Below, in pieces: positions 26,645 through 35,736 of a stretch of 64,000 nt of DNA. The notes below the pieces were generated by a model. It searched no databases, was not told the origin of the DNA, and saw only the letters and a list, made by a program, of their open reading frames with translations. The stretch is taken from NCBI RefSeq assembly GCF_004000435.1, contig NZ_RBVZ01000002.1, positions 496,001 through 560,000 on the forward strand, read 5' to 3'. The position numbers and the translations under genes are program-made. The number at the start of each line of letters is the position of its first letter. The stretch's first letter is position 1. The DNA comes from Alexandriicola marinus. Its GTDB lineage: Bacteria; Pseudomonadota; Alphaproteobacteria; Rhodobacterales; Rhodobacteraceae.

Positions 26645-26821
26645 ATGAGTCTGACTTCCCATCTCGAGGAACTTCGCAAGAAGCACCAGTCCCTTTCCGA
26701 TGCCGTCGAGGCAGCGCAACGAACACCATCCTTCAGCGATTTTGAACTGGCCCAGATGAAGAAGCAGAAACTTCACCTCAAGGAAGAGATTTCCCGCTTG
26801 TCAGAGACAGCCCGGCACTAG
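26645..26821 (+). CDS. YdcH/DUF465 family small protein
   Basis: 58-residue alpha-helical protein. The sequence (MSLTSHLEELRKKHQSLSDA, then TPSFSDFELAQMKKQKLHLK and EEISRLSETARH) is a typical DUF465 hairpin: two amphipathic helices joined at a Pro, with the FELAQMKKQKLHLKEEI segment strongly conserved in the family. Function unknown. A strong ribosome site (GGAGGAACGTTC) precedes ATG 26645. It has its own promoter region of about 120 bases after the methyltransferase, and converges with phaB. Confidence 0.9.
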   Translation: MSLTSHLEELRKKHQSLSDAVEAAQRTPSFSDFELAQMKKQKLHLKEEISRLSETARH

Positions 26822-26833
26822 GCCCGGCACATG

Positions 26834-26860
26834 AAAAGGGCCGGTCCAGAGGACCGGCCC
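26834..26860 (-). terminator. Rho-independent terminator of phaB
   Basis: Perfect 10-base stem (GGGCCGGTCC / GGACCGGCCC, 26838-26847 with 26851-26860) with a 3-base loop. Read on the minus strand it lies 26 bases past the phaB stop and is followed by TTTT (26837-26834), as expected for intrinsic termination. Read on the plus strand it also sits just past the DUF465 gene but lacks a U tract, so it may act bidirectionally only in part. Confidence 0.85.
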
Positions 26861-26885
26861 CACAGAATGTCCGGGATGCCCGGCA

Positions 26886-27611
26886 TCAGGCCATGTATTG
26901 GCCGCCGTTCGCGGAGATCGTCGATCCGGTGATGAACCCGGCATCGTCAGAGGCGAGGAATGCCACACACCGCGCGATTTCCTCGGGCTCTCCGAGCCGT
27001 CCGACGGGGATTTGCGGCAGGATCACGTCGTTGCGGACCTTTTCCGGAACCGCCATCACCATTTCCGTCGCGATGTAGCCGGGGCAGACGGCATTGACCG
27101 TGATCCCGGCACGCGCGCCTTCCTGCGCCAGAGCCTTGGTAAAGCCCAGATCACCGGCCTTTGCCGCGGAATAATTGGCCTGCGCGAACTGGCCCTTCTG
27201 ACCATTGATCGACGAGATGTTGATCACCCGGCCGAATTTCCGCTCGCGCATACCGCCCCAGACGTTGTGCGTCATGTTGAACAGGCCCGTGAGATTGGTG
27301 TTGATCACGGCATTCCAATCCTCGGGCGCCATCTTGTGAAACGGTTTGTCGCGGGTGATGCCGGCGTTGTTCACCAGAACGTCGATCGGGCCCAACTCGG
27401 CCTCGACCTGTGCGATACCCTTGGCACAATCCTCATAGCTCGCCACGTCCCACTTGAACGTCTTGATGCCCGTCTCTTCGGTAAAGGCGCGGGCGGCGTC
27501 ATCGTTGCCGGCATAGGTCGCGGCGACCCCGAAGCCTTCGGCTTTCAGTGCCTTGGAAATCGCGGCTCCGATTCCGCGGGACCCGCCCGTGACAAGTGCA
27601 ACTCGGGGCAT
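26886..27611 (-). CDS. phaB: Acetoacetyl-CoA reductase
   Basis: 241-residue NADPH-dependent SDR reducing acetoacetyl-CoA to (R)-3-hydroxybutyryl-CoA for polyhydroxyalkanoate synthesis. The cofactor motif is ALVTGGSRGIGAAISKALK, the NNAG motif is present, and the catalytic set is SSINGQKGQFAQANYSAAKAG (Ser, Tyr, Lys). The PHA-specific ITRDKPFHKMAPEDWNAVI region supports PhaB over FabG. Minus-strand RBS GAGGAG precedes ATG. It follows phaA by about 110 bases. Confidence 0.95.
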   Translation of the reverse strand: MPRVALVTGGSRGIGAAISKALKAEGFGVAATYAGNDDAARAFTEETGIKTFKWDVASYEDCAKGIAQVEAELGPIDVLVNNAGITRDKPFHKMAPEDWNAVINTNLTGLFNMTHNVWGGMRERKFGRVINISSINGQKGQFAQANYSAAKAGDLGFTKALAQEGARAGITVNAVCPGYIATEMVMAVPEKVRNDVILPQIPVGRLGEPEEIARCVAFLASDDAGFITGSTISANGGQYMA

Positions 27612-27684
27612 GGGGATTCTCCTCTGATTAGTCTTTGAAATTCTAGTTAAGGAAACTGGCCTTGACGCGCAACAAAATTACAAC

Positions 27685-27717
27685 GCGAGAGCGGAAACCG
27701 ATGATTTCCGCTCTCGC
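27685..27717 (-). terminator. Strong stem-loop between phaA and phaB
   Basis: Perfect 13-base stem (GCGAGAGCGGAAA with TTTCCGCTCTCGC) and a 7-base loop CCGATGA, beginning 7 bases after the phaA stop on the minus strand. The downstream minus-strand sequence (GTTGTAATTTTGTTG) has only a weak T run, so it could be a partial terminator or a 3' mRNA-stabilising hairpin that lowers phaB expression relative to phaA. Confidence 0.75.
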
Positions 27718-27723
27718 TATGGA

Positions 27724-28896
27724 TTACCGCTCGACGCAAAGGGCGACACCCATGCCGCCACCGATGCACAGCGTGGCAAGGCCCTTCTTGGCGTCGCGGC
27801 GCTTCATTTCGAACAGGAGCGTGTTCAGAACCCGCGCACCGGAGGCACCGATCGGGTGACCGATCGCGATCGCGCCGCCGTTGACGTTCACGATGGCCGG
27901 ATCCCAGCCCATGTCCTTGTTCACGGCACAGGCCTGTGCGGCAAAGGCTTCATTCGCCTCGATCAGGTCGAGGTCATCAACCGTCCAGCCGGCCTTTTCC
28001 AGCGCCTTGCGGCTCGCGTGGATGGGGCCGACACCCATGATCGACGGATCAAGGCCTGCGGTGGCATAGGAGGCAATACGGGCAAGCGGCTCAATTCCGC
28101 GCTTTTCAGCCTCGTCGGCCGACATCAGAAGCGCACCGGCCGCGCCGTCGTTGATGCCTGAGGCATTCGCGGCGGTGACAGAGCCATCCTTGGTGAAGGC
28201 GGGGCGCAGTTTCTGCATGCCTTCGATCGTGGCGCCGTGGCGGATGTATTCATCCTTGTCTACGACGATGTCGCCCTTGCGGGTCGAGACGGTGAAGGGG
28301 ACGATCTCGTCGTCGAACTTTCCGGCCTTCTGCGCGGCCTCGGCCTTGTTTTGCGAGGCAAGCGCGAATTCGTCCTGCTGGTCACGGCTGATCTGCCACT
28401 GCTCAGCGACGTTTTCGGCGGTCTGACCCATGTGATAGCCGTTGAAAGCATCCCACAGACCGTCCTTGATCATGGTGTCGATGAACTTCAGGTCGCCCAT
28501 CTTCTGACCGGCCCGGATCGACTGGGCATGGGGCGACATGGTCATGTTCTCCTGACCGCCGGCCGCGACGATCGTCGCGTCGCCCAGCATGATGTGCTGC
28601 GCGCCCAATGCGACGGCCCGAAGACCGGACCCGCAGACCTGGTTGATACCCCAGGCAGCGCTTTCCTTGGGAAGACCCGCGTTGATATGCGCCTGCCGGG
28701 CCGGGTTCTGTCCCTGTGCCGCGGTCAGGACCTGGCCGAGAATGGTTTCCGATACCTCCGACGGGTCGATGCCCGCGCGCGCCACAAGTTCGCGCAGAAC
28801 GGCCGCGCCAAGATCATGGGCCGGCGTATTCGCAAAGGAACCGGAGAAACTTCCGACCGCGGTGCGAGCGGCAGAGGCGATAACTACATTGGTCAT
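27724..28896 (-). CDS. phaA: Acetyl-CoA acetyltransferase (beta-ketothiolase)
   Basis: 390-residue thiolase condensing two acetyl-CoA to acetoacetyl-CoA, first step of PHB synthesis. The nucleophilic Cys lies in [14 protein letters not shown], the [10 protein letters not shown] motif carries the catalytic His, and [15 protein letters not shown] holds the second Cys near the C-terminus. Length and motifs fit biosynthetic PhaA. ATG 28896 is preceded by GAGGAGCT on the minus strand. It is followed by phaB; phaC was not found in this window. Confidence 0.97.
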   Translation of the reverse strand: MTNVVIASAARTAVGSFSGSFANTPAHDLGAAVLRELVARAGIDPSEVSETILGQVLTAAQGQNPARQAHINAGLPKESAAWGINQVCGSGLRAVALGAQHIMLGDATIVAAGGQENMTMSPHAQSIRAGQKMGDLKFIDTMIKDGLWDAFNGYHMGQTAENVAEQWQISRDQQDEFALASQNKAEAAQKAGKFDDEIVPFTVSTRKGDIVVDKDEYIRHGATIEGMQKLRPAFTKDGSVTAANASGINDGAAGALLMSADEAEKRGIEPLARIASYATAGLDPSIMGVGPIHASRKALEKAGWTVDDLDLIEANEAFAAQACAVNKDMGWDPAIVNVNGGAIAIGHPIGASGARVLNTLLFEMKRRDAKKGLATLCIGGGMGVALCVER

Positions 28897-29009
28897 GGAA
28901 AGAGCTCCTCTCTCTCTTCTGAAAGACTTTTCGGAGCGGGAAACCAAAGTCAGAGCAACATGTGGCCCCCGGTCATCTCTGCGCTGTTTAGGTAAATGAC
29001 CACCTCAGA

Positions 29010-29032
29010 GCAATGATAATTGCTGCACTGCA
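29010..29032. promoter_or_regulatory. Inverted-repeat, TGC-rich candidate operator upstream of phaA
   Basis: GCAATGATAATTGC (29010-29023) is a perfect 5-base inverted repeat with a GATA spacer, followed directly by a TGC-rich run TGCTGCACTGCA (29021-29032). It lies about 115 bases upstream of the phaA start. PhaR regulators of PHA granule-associated genes in Paracoccus and Rhodobacter bind TGC-rich sites, so a PhaR-type operator is possible. No promoter elements are firmly assigned. Confidence 0.3.
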
Positions 29033-29081
29033 ACATACATGGGACCCGGACATTCCCCGGACACAACGCTCTGACGGCGGC

Positions 29082-29873
29082 CTAAAGCGTCGGTTTCGGA
29101 ACCCCGAACAGGTAACCCTGAAGACAATCCACCCCAAGGGATTCCAACATGTCGGCCTCTTCCTGACGCTCAACCCCTTCGGCGACAACGAACATCTCGA
29201 ACTGATGGGCGACCGTGATCAGCGCCTCGGCAAGGACCTGATTGTCGGGAACCTCGTCGATGCGGTTGACGAAATGGCTGTCGATCTTGGCCAGGTCGAA
29301 GAAGAAATCCTTCAGGTAGCGAAACGCGGTCAGCCCCGCGCCGAAATCATCCAGCGCAAAGGCCACGCCCCGCGGCTGAACTTCGGCCATGAACCGGATG
29401 ACGACTTCGGGGATCAGCATCGCCGATTGTTCCGATATCTCGAGAATCAGCCGTGGCCCTACTTCAACCCGGCGCAACCCGTCCGTCAGGATCTGGCGCC
29501 AGCGCCCATCGGCGATCGACCGGGCCGACATGTTGACCGCCAGTCTGAGCGACGGGTTCTTGCGCAACATCTCGATCGAAAGACGCAGGCTTTCGCAATC
29601 GAGATCCCGGCCGAGAGAGGTCTCTTCCACGTCGGGCAGAAACTGACCGGCCGGAAGAATGCGCCCCCCCTCATCCAGCACGCGGATCAGGGCTTCGTGG
29701 AAGGCGACAACATGTGTCTGCCCGGGCCGCACGATGGGCTGAAAGGCCAGCTGGGTGCGCCCTTCGGCCAGCGCGAGGGTGACCATGGCAGGCACGTCTC
29801 TGTCCCGGCTGGCCACAGCCGCCTGAAGTGGATCGCGAGGGTCTAGGGCCGAAGAATCATAGATCATGGGCAT
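29082..29873 (-). CDS. EAL-domain cyclic-di-GMP phosphodiesterase
   Basis: 263-residue single-domain protein; no GGDEF, PAS or transmembrane segment is visible. The catalytic set looks complete: EALIRV (EAL), NMSARS (Asn), LILEISEQS (Glu), FALDDFGAG (DDFG), KIDSHF (Lys), VVAEGVE (Glu) and LQGYLFG (Gln). It should therefore hydrolyse c-di-GMP to pGpG, which in this group influences the motile-sessile choice and exopolysaccharide. ATG 29873 (MPMIYDSS) is chosen; the frame is open about 24 codons further upstream. Confidence 0.9.
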   Translation of the reverse strand: MPMIYDSSALDPRDPLQAAVASRDRDVPAMVTLALAEGRTQLAFQPIVRPGQTHVVAFHEALIRVLDEGGRILPAGQFLPDVEETSLGRDLDCESLRLSIEMLRKNPSLRLAVNMSARSIADGRWRQILTDGLRRVEVGPRLILEISEQSAMLIPEVVIRFMAEVQPRGVAFALDDFGAGLTAFRYLKDFFFDLAKIDSHFVNRIDEVPDNQVLAEALITVAHQFEMFVVAEGVERQEEADMLESLGVDCLQGYLFGVPKPTL

Positions 29874-29980
29874 GTCAGTTGGACCGTGGATGAACCGACA
29901 CTGCCTGCCCGTGCCTAACGTTGTGTAAAGCTTCAGACTTTGCAAAGAATTGGAGGAATTTTCAGAGAGGCTTCGGGACC

Positions 29981-30553
29981 ATGGGTGAACGATGCGGCTG
30001 GGCCGGGCCCGACCAGATTTACCTCGACTATCATGACGAGGAATGGGGCGTGCCCGAGCATGACGGCAGGGCGCTTTGGGAAAAGCTTGTTCTTGACGGA
30101 TTTCAGGCAGGCCTGAGCTGGATCACGATCCTGAAGAAACGCGACAATTTTCGGAAGGCGTTCGCAGGCTTCGATCCACAGATCATCGCGGGCTGGGGGG
30201 AGGCCGAGGTCGCCCGCTGCCTTGCCGATCCGGGTATCATCCGCCACCGCGGCAAGATCGAGGCCACGATCGGCAATGCCCGGGCCTATCTTGCGATCGA
30301 AGAGACGGGCGGATTCGCCGATTGGTGCTGGCGGTATACCAACGGCGCCCCGATCCAGAACAGCCGGACCAGCCTGTCGGAGGTTCCGGCCTTCACGCCG
30401 CTGTCAGAACAGATGTCGAAAGACCTCAAGAAAGCGGGCTTTCGGTTCTGCGGGCCGACGATCGTCTATGCCTGGATGCAGGCGACCGGCATGGTCAATG
30501 ACCATATCGTCACCTGCCCGCGACACGCGGCCTGTCGTTCCATGGCACCTTGA
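29981..30553 (+). CDS. tag: DNA-3-methyladenine glycosylase I
   Basis: 190-residue base-excision enzyme removing 3-methyladenine from alkylated DNA. It contains the zinc-binding landmarks of the Tag family: GERCGWAG at the N-terminus, YHDEEWGVPEHDGRALWEKL and a C-terminal NDHIVTCPRHAAC, plus LDGFQAGLSWITILKKRDNF from the helix-hairpin-helix fold. ATG 29981 fits the family opening (MGERCGW); the longer upstream frame is not conserved. Confidence 0.94.
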   Translation: MGERCGWAGPDQIYLDYHDEEWGVPEHDGRALWEKLVLDGFQAGLSWITILKKRDNFRKAFAGFDPQIIAGWGEAEVARCLADPGIIRHRGKIEATIGNARAYLAIEETGGFADWCWRYTNGAPIQNSRTSLSEVPAFTPLSEQMSKDLKKAGFRFCGPTIVYAWMQATGMVNDHIVTCPRHAACRSMAP

Positions 30554-30610
30554 TCTGGCGCAACGCGGGCCGCGCGCGGGCGAGGCACTCTGCAGGCCGG
30601 AGGTTCCGGC

Positions 30611-31321
30611 ATGGCAGATCACGGACACAGCGATGAGGAAATCCGCGCGCGGATTACGGGAGACGGCGTCAACGGCGCGCTGAGGGATGCCATCTATGGT
30701 GCCATCGACGGTGCGGTGACGACCTTTGCGATTGTCGCGGGCGTTGCGGGGGCGGGCCTGTCGCCTTTTGTCATCGTCGCACTTGGCATCGCCAACGTGC
30801 TTGCCGACGGTTTCTCGATGGCGGCGGCGAACTATTCCGGGATCAAGGCCGAACAGGACAATGCCCGTCGCCTGCGCAAGGTCGAAGAGCGGCACATCGA
30901 CCTTTACCCGCGGGGCGAATGGAAAGAAGCGCGCGAGATCCTCGCGCAAAAGGGCCTTTCAGGCGACGTTCTGGAAGCCGCGACAGAAGCGATCACCAAG
31001 GACCGGGAAAAATGGATCAACCTGATGATCGAAGGCGAATACGGCATCGGCAGCACGACGCCCCGGCCATTGCGAGGGGCCCTTGTCACCTTCGGGGCTT
31101 TCCTCGCCGCCGGATCGATCCCGTTGCTCCCGTTCCTGACCGGGATGGAGGATGCGTTCCGTGTCTCTGTTGTCCTGACATTGGCGAGCTTCTTCGGCAT
31201 CGGTGCCACCAAGAGCCATTGGTCCCTCAGCCCGTGGTGGCGGTCCGGGCTCGAGACGCTGGCAATCGGGGGCACGGCCGCGCTGATCGCCTATGCCGTG
31301 GGCACGATGTTCAACGCCTGA
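30611..31321 (+). CDS. VIT1/CCC1 family metal transporter
   Basis: 236-residue membrane protein of the vacuolar iron transporter (VIT/CCC1, DUF125) family, predicted to move Fe(II)/Mn(II) across the inner membrane. DAIYGAIDGAVTTFAIVAGV and IANVLADGFSMAAANYSGIK form helices 1 and 2, an acidic/basic cytosolic metal-binding hairpin (RRLRKVEERHIDLYPRGEWK; EAREILAQKGLSGDVLEAAT) follows, and three further helices complete the fold. It is downstream of tag by 57 bases on the same strand. Confidence 0.9.
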   Translation: MADHGHSDEEIRARITGDGVNGALRDAIYGAIDGAVTTFAIVAGVAGAGLSPFVIVALGIANVLADGFSMAAANYSGIKAEQDNARRLRKVEERHIDLYPRGEWKEAREILAQKGLSGDVLEAATEAITKDREKWINLMIEGEYGIGSTTPRPLRGALVTFGAFLAAGSIPLLPFLTGMEDAFRVSVVLTLASFFGIGATKSHWSLSPWWRSGLETLAIGGTAALIAYAVGTMFNA

Positions 31322-31324
31322 ACG

Positions 31325-31765
31325 CTACCAGCGGTTCAGCGCCTCTTCATCCGCCTGCGTGGCATCGACCCAGGTCTTGCCCTCGTCGGTGACTTCCTTC
31401 TTCCAGAAGGGCGCCCGGGATTTCAGGTAATCCATCAGGAATTCGGCCGCCTCGAAGGCCGCCACCCGGTGACGGGATGCCGTGGCCACCATCATGATCT
31501 GATCGCCCGGCCGCATCGTTCCGAAGCGATGGATCACCATCACATCCAGCAGGCTCCACCGTTCCCGGGCCTGATCCGCGATATCGCGGATCGCGCGCTC
31601 GGTCATACCGGGATAATGCTCGATCTCCATCGCGTTCAGCCGGCCTTCGACGTCGCGGACGATGCCGCTAAAGCTGACAACGGCGCCCGCACCGGCAGCA
31701 CCTGCCGAGAACCGGTTCAGTTCAGCGCCCGCATCGAACGGCGCCTCCTGCACGCGAATATCCAC
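31325..31765 (-). CDS. moaE: Molybdopterin synthase catalytic subunit
   Basis: 146-residue MoaE, which with MoaD-thiocarboxylate converts precursor Z (cPMP) to molybdopterin. Landmarks: GAVVSFSGIVRD, LNAMEIEHYPGMTE, VMVIHRFGTMRPGDQIMMVA, SRHRVAAFEAAEFLMDYLKS and PFWKKEVTDEG with the conserved Lys pair. Last gene of the uvrC-pgsA-moaD-moaE run; 3 bases separate it from moaD. Confidence 0.95.
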   Translation of the reverse strand: MDIRVQEAPFDAGAELNRFSAGAAGAGAVVSFSGIVRDVEGRLNAMEIEHYPGMTERAIRDIADQARERWSLLDVMVIHRFGTMRPGDQIMMVATASRHRVAAFEAAEFLMDYLKSRAPFWKKEVTDEGKTWVDATQADEEALNRW

Positions 31766-31768
31766 GGC

Positions 31769-32014
31769 TCAGCCGCCCGTCATCGGCGGGAAAAAGGCCA
31801 CTTCGCGCACGCCAGCCAGCGGTGCATCGAAATCCGCCAGTTCCTGATCGAGGGCGACCCGCAGGGCCGAGATATCGGCGAAGGCCGCGGCATAGCGCTC
31901 CTCCCTCGCCTTCAACTCCTCGACAAGTGCTGCGACCGTCGCAGCCTCCGTTTCGACGGTTTCACGCGGGAGGCCGATCCGTTCCCGGACCCATGCGAAA
32001 TAGAGAACGTTCAT
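31769..32014 (-). CDS. moaD: Molybdopterin synthase sulfur carrier subunit
   Basis: 81-residue ubiquitin-fold MoaD. It begins MNVLYFAWVRERIGLPRE and ends FFPPMTGG with the required C-terminal Gly-Gly for adenylation and thiocarboxylation. ATG 32014 overlaps the pgsA stop; a GTG one codon upstream (32017) is also in frame. Neighbouring moaE makes the heterotetramer partner. Confidence 0.94.
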   Translation of the reverse strand: MNVLYFAWVRERIGLPRETVETEAATVAALVEELKAREERYAAAFADISALRVALDQELADFDAPLAGVREVAFFPPMTGG

Positions 32015-32679
32015 CACTCCGCCTCAGTCAGATGCGGCATGGATTTGGACAGGTAATCCCAGCCGGTCAGGAGCGTCAGAAGACCGGCCAGCCATAGCAG
32101 GACAACACCGATCCACCAGCTCCAGATCATGCCGTTGTATTTCCAGATCAGGCCGAATTCGTCGGCGATCTGACCATTGAGAATATCCGACACGATCATC
32201 CGGTCCATGCCGTAGGTTTGCATACCGAAGTAATGTTCGAACGCGCCGGTCGAAAACAGAACCGCGATGGCCACCATCTGGGCTGTCGTCTTCCATTTGG
32301 CAAGCTTCGTCACCTTAAGAAGCGAGGCGTTCGCACCCAGAAACTCTCGCAGGCCCGAGACGAACACTTCGCGGAAGATGATCAGCGTCGCGGGCAGCAG
32401 GATCCACGGGTTCATCCCCGAAAACCCGGCGATGACCAGAAGAGCGATGATCACCATCGCCTTGTCGGCGATCGGGTCCAGCATGGCGCCGAACCGGCTT
32501 TCCTGCTTCCAGGCCCGCGCCAGATAGCCGTCGAAGAAATCTGTGATCGCCGCACCCATGAAAAGCGCCAGCGCATACCAATCCGCCCAGGGACGCGCGA
32601 AATACAGGAACATGATCGCGATGCCGGGTGCGGCAAGCAATCGCAGGACGGTCAGGATGTTGGGCAAATTCCAAGTCAT
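32014..32679 (-). CDS. pgsA: CDP-diacylglycerol--glycerol-3-phosphate 3-phosphatidyltransferase
   Basis: 221-residue membrane enzyme making phosphatidylglycerol-phosphate. The CDP-alcohol phosphatidyltransferase signature DG-x2-AR-x8-G-x3-D-x3-D is visible as DGYLARAWKQESRFGAMLD followed by PIADKAM. The opening MTWNLPNILTVLRLLAAPG is typical of PgsA. About five to six helices. It overlaps moaD and lies 69 bases downstream of uvrC, an order commonly conserved in Rhodobacterales. Confidence 0.95.
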   Translation of the reverse strand: MTWNLPNILTVLRLLAAPGIAIMFLYFARPWADWYALALFMGAAITDFFDGYLARAWKQESRFGAMLDPIADKAMVIIALLVIAGFSGMNPWILLPATLIIFREVFVSGLREFLGANASLLKVTKLAKWKTTAQMVAIAVLFSTGAFEHYFGMQTYGMDRMIVSDILNGQIADEFGLIWKYNGMIWSWWIGVVLLWLAGLLTLLTGWDYLSKSMPHLTEAE

Positions 32680-32748
32680 GGATGATTTCTAGACAGTCTG
32701 GCCGCAAGGCACCATGGGCGAGTTGCTGCGACGGCGAAGACGCGCCTC

Positions 32749-34635
32749 CTAACCCTTTTCGTGGAAATAATCGTAGATTGTCTGCGCCATGTTGGCCGAG
32801 ATCCCGTCAACCGCGCGAAGATCGTCGAGATTGGCGCGGCTTACGGCCTTGGCCGAGCCGAAATGAGCCAGAAGCGCCCGTTTCCGGGTGGCGCCCACGC
32901 CCGGCACATCGTCAAGCGGCGTAGCGCCGACGGCCTTGGCCCGTTTGGCCCTGTGGGTTCCGATGGCAAAACGATGGGCCTCGTCGCGCAGACGCTGCAC
33001 GAAATAGAGAACCGGATCGTTGTGACGCAGCGCCATGACGGGCCGGCCTGTGCGGTGGAATTCCTCCTTGCCCGCATCGCGATCAAGCCCCTTGGCGACG
33101 CCGACCATGGGCACGTCTTCGACGCCCAGATCCTCGAGGATCTGTTGCACGGCACTCACCTGCCCCGCGCCACCGTCGATCAGCAGAAGATCGGGCCAGT
33201 TGGCGCCCTCCCGATCCGGGTCTTCCTTGATCAGCCGCTGAAACCGTCGGGTCAGAACCTCTTTCATCATGCCGAAATCGTCGCCGGGCGTGATGTCATC
33301 GCCCTTGATGTTGAACTTGCGATACTGGTTCTTCTCGAACCCGTCGGGCCCTGCCACGATCATCGCGCCCACCGCGTTGGTGCCCATGATGTGGGAGTTG
33401 TCGTAAACCTCGATCCGGCTGGGCGGGGCCTCAAGCTCGAAGGCCTCTGCAAGGCCGCGCAGCAGCTTGGCCTGCGTCGCCGATTCCGACATGCGCCGGG
33501 CAAGGCTCTCGCGGGCATTGCGCGCCGCACTCGAGACAAGCTCGGCCTTTTCGCCCCGTTGCGGCACCGACAGCTCGACCTTGCGGCCCGCCTTTTCGCT
33601 CAGCGCATTCGTCATCAGGTCTTCGTCATCCAGACCATGTGACAACAGGACAAGCCGGGGCGGCTCCCTGTCGGAATAGAATTGGCCGACGAAGGCCTGT
33701 ATGATCTCGGACGGGTCGACATCGTCGGACCCGATCCGCGGGTAATAGTCGTGATTGCCCCAGTTCTGATTGGCCCGGATGAAGAACACCTGAACGCAGG
33801 CCTGCCCACCATCGAGGTGAAGGGCGATCACGTCCGCCTCGGCCACGCCGCGCGGGTTGATGCCCTGCGCCGTCTGAACCTGCGTCAGAGCCTTGATCCG
33901 GTCACGCAGCGCGGCGGCCCGTTCGAATTCAAGCGCCTCGGACGCCTGTCCCATCTGCTCGGCAAGTGTCTCCTGGATCTTGGTCGTCCGGCCCTTTAGG
34001 AACTCGGCCGCGTCCGAAACCGTGCGGGCATAATCCTCTTCGGAGATGTATCCCACGCAGGGCGCCGAGCAGCGCTTGATCTGGTATAGCAGGCAGGGCC
34101 GGGTGCGGCTTTCGAACATCGCGTCCGAGCAGTTGCGCAGAAGAAAGACCTTCTGAAGCTGGTTCAGGGTTCGGTTCACGGCTCCCGCGCTGGCAAAGGG
34201 GCCGTAGTAATCGCCCTTTTCCTTCTTCGCACCCCGGTGCTTCTTGATCTGCGGATAAGGATGGGTCTTCGACACCAGAATGTTGGGGAAGCTTTTGTCA
34301 TCCCGCAGCAGGACGTTGTACTTCGGCTTGAGCTGCTTGATCAGGTTCTGTTCAAGCAGGAGGGCTTCCGTCTCGGTCCGGGTCGTCAGAAACATCATCG
34401 AGGCGGTTTCACGGATCATCCGTGCGATGCGCGGCGAATGCTGCCCCGGGCGGGCATAGTTCGACACCCTGGCCTTGAGGCTGCGAGCCTTGCCGACATA
34501 GAGAACCCGGCTCTGATCATCGAGCATCCGGTAGACACCGGGCGAGGCATCGAGTGTGCGCAGGTAGGACTGGATACAGGCATAGCCTGTCGTCCCCGGC
34601 ACGTTCCTCTCTTCTTGCGGCTGCAAATCCGTCAT
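32749..34635 (-). CDS. uvrC: Excinuclease ABC subunit C
   Basis: 628-residue dual-incision nuclease of nucleotide excision repair. N-terminal GIY-YIG domain: [20 protein letters not shown] and [20 protein letters not shown] zinc/UVR segment follows with [20 protein letters not shown] and [12 protein letters not shown]; the RNase H-like nuclease contains [11 protein letters not shown] and [11 protein letters not shown], and the HhH pair is [17 protein letters not shown] and [16 protein letters not shown]. The frame extends upstream of ATG 34635, but [11 protein letters not shown] fits the family. Confidence 0.96.
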   Translation of the reverse strand: MTDLQPQEERNVPGTTGYACIQSYLRTLDASPGVYRMLDDQSRVLYVGKARSLKARVSNYARPGQHSPRIARMIRETASMMFLTTRTETEALLLEQNLIKQLKPKYNVLLRDDKSFPNILVSKTHPYPQIKKHRGAKKEKGDYYGPFASAGAVNRTLNQLQKVFLLRNCSDAMFESRTRPCLLYQIKRCSAPCVGYISEEDYARTVSDAAEFLKGRTTKIQETLAEQMGQASEALEFERAAALRDRIKALTQVQTAQGINPRGVAEADVIALHLDGGQACVQVFFIRANQNWGNHDYYPRIGSDDVDPSEIIQAFVGQFYSDREPPRLVLLSHGLDDEDLMTNALSEKAGRKVELSVPQRGEKAELVSSAARNARESLARRMSESATQAKLLRGLAEAFELEAPPSRIEVYDNSHIMGTNAVGAMIVAGPDGFEKNQYRKFNIKGDDITPGDDFGMMKEVLTRRFQRLIKEDPDREGANWPDLLLIDGGAGQVSAVQQILEDLGVEDVPMVGVAKGLDRDAGKEEFHRTGRPVMALRHNDPVLYFVQRLRDEAHRFAIGTHRAKRAKAVGATPLDDVPGVGATRKRALLAHFGSAKAVSRANLDDLRAVDGISANMAQTIYDYFHEKG

Positions 34636-34739
34636 GATCGGGGATATGGCGATTCTTTCCCGGCGCTGCAATCTTGGATCAACGGACGCAACCGGAAAGG
34701 CATCCACCGTTTTTGTGGATAACTCGGTGGGCAATCCTA

Positions 34740-34890
34740 GGGGCATCCGGATTTCTCGTTGTATTTGGCCCAACTACATTGATTGACTAATTATTGGGCG
34801 ATTTCGCATCCCACTGATTTTCAATGGAATTTTTTTGACCTCTCGGCAAATAATTGAAATTGTTAACTATTTGTGACGATCTTGCGAGAG
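34740..34890. other. AT-rich intergenic patch upstream of uvrC
   Basis: The 299-base gap between the SDR gene and uvrC contains a markedly AT-rich stretch, unlike the flanking GC-rich DNA, with runs such as AATTTTTTTGACC and AAATAATTGAAATTGTTAAC. It also holds an inverted pair ACCTCTCGG (34837-34845) and GCGAGAGGT (34882-34890) spanning about 36 bases. It has the look of a promoter/upstream-activating region for uvrC-pgsA-moaDE, but no clear -35/-10 pair is certain. No gene is seen in it. Confidence 0.45.
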
Positions 34891-34934
34891 GTGTCCCGCC
34901 TGGTGGACAAATTCCGGCTGAATGCCTGTCGCGG

Positions 34935-35726
34935 TCAACTTACACCCATTTCGTCGGGGGTCTGCCAGATCAGGTGCTGACCACCATCAATCGACAGACA
35001 TTGCCCTGTCACCGCAGGCGCATCGAGGAGATAGCCGACCGCCGCCGTGATATCATCGAGGTTCGACCCCCGCTGCAGGATCGTGCTGCTGCGCTGTCCT
35101 GCGAAGTGATGATCGGGCTGCCTTGCGCCCTGAAGCGTGGGGCCGGGGCCGATCGCATTCATCCTGACATTCGGGGCAAGCCCCTGCGCTCCGGTCCGGG
35201 TAAAGGCCCAAAGCCCCATCTTGGCGATGGTATAGGTCATGTGTTCGGGCGTCAGCTTGTTGATCTTCTGATCGAGCATGTTGATCACCAGACCCTGCGC
35301 CAGAGGCTCCCCGCGATCGTCAATGAGGGGCTCGGGCACCTGTGCCGCCAGCGCCTGCGTCAGGACGAACGGGGCCCGAAGATTCGACCCGATGTGCCTG
35401 TCCCAGCTGTCACGCGTCGCGCTGTGCACGGTGTCGTATTCGAAGATCGAGGCATTGTTCACAAGAACGCTGATCGGCCCGCCCAGGGCCTCGGCCGCGC
35501 GGGGGACAAGGTCCTGCGTCGCCTCTTCGGACAGGAGGTCGGCCTGCAGCAGCGCGGCCTTCTGGCCGGCGGCCTCGATCGCACCTGCCGTGATGCGGGC
35601 ACCTTCGTCCGAACTTGCATAATGAACGGCCACGTCAAAGCCGCGCTGACCCAGATAGACCGCAATCGCCTGCCCAATCCGTGCACCGGCACCGGTAACC
35701 AAAGCCCGTTTTGTCCGGATCGTCAT
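34935..35726 (-). CDS. SDR family oxidoreductase (pteridine-reductase-like)
   Basis: 263-residue short-chain dehydrogenase with cofactor loop ALVTGAGARIGQAIAVYL, VLVNNASIFEYDTV and catalytic YTIAKMGLWAFTR (Tyr, Lys). The GARIG variant of the Rossmann loop and NAIGPGPTLQGARQP near the substrate side resemble FolM/PTR1 dihydromonapterin/pterin reductases, so a role in pterin or folate reduction is plausible; substrate is inferred. It is upstream of uvrC on the same strand. Its start is 10 bases after the antiporter gene's stop. Confidence 0.87.
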   Translation of the reverse strand: MTIRTKRALVTGAGARIGQAIAVYLGQRGFDVAVHYASSDEGARITAGAIEAAGQKAALLQADLLSEEATQDLVPRAAEALGGPISVLVNNASIFEYDTVHSATRDSWDRHIGSNLRAPFVLTQALAAQVPEPLIDDRGEPLAQGLVINMLDQKINKLTPEHMTYTIAKMGLWAFTRTGAQGLAPNVRMNAIGPGPTLQGARQPDHHFAGQRSSTILQRGSNLDDITAAVGYLLDAPAVTGQCLSIDGGQHLIWQTPDEMGVS

Positions 35727-35736
35727 GCCTTGCTCC

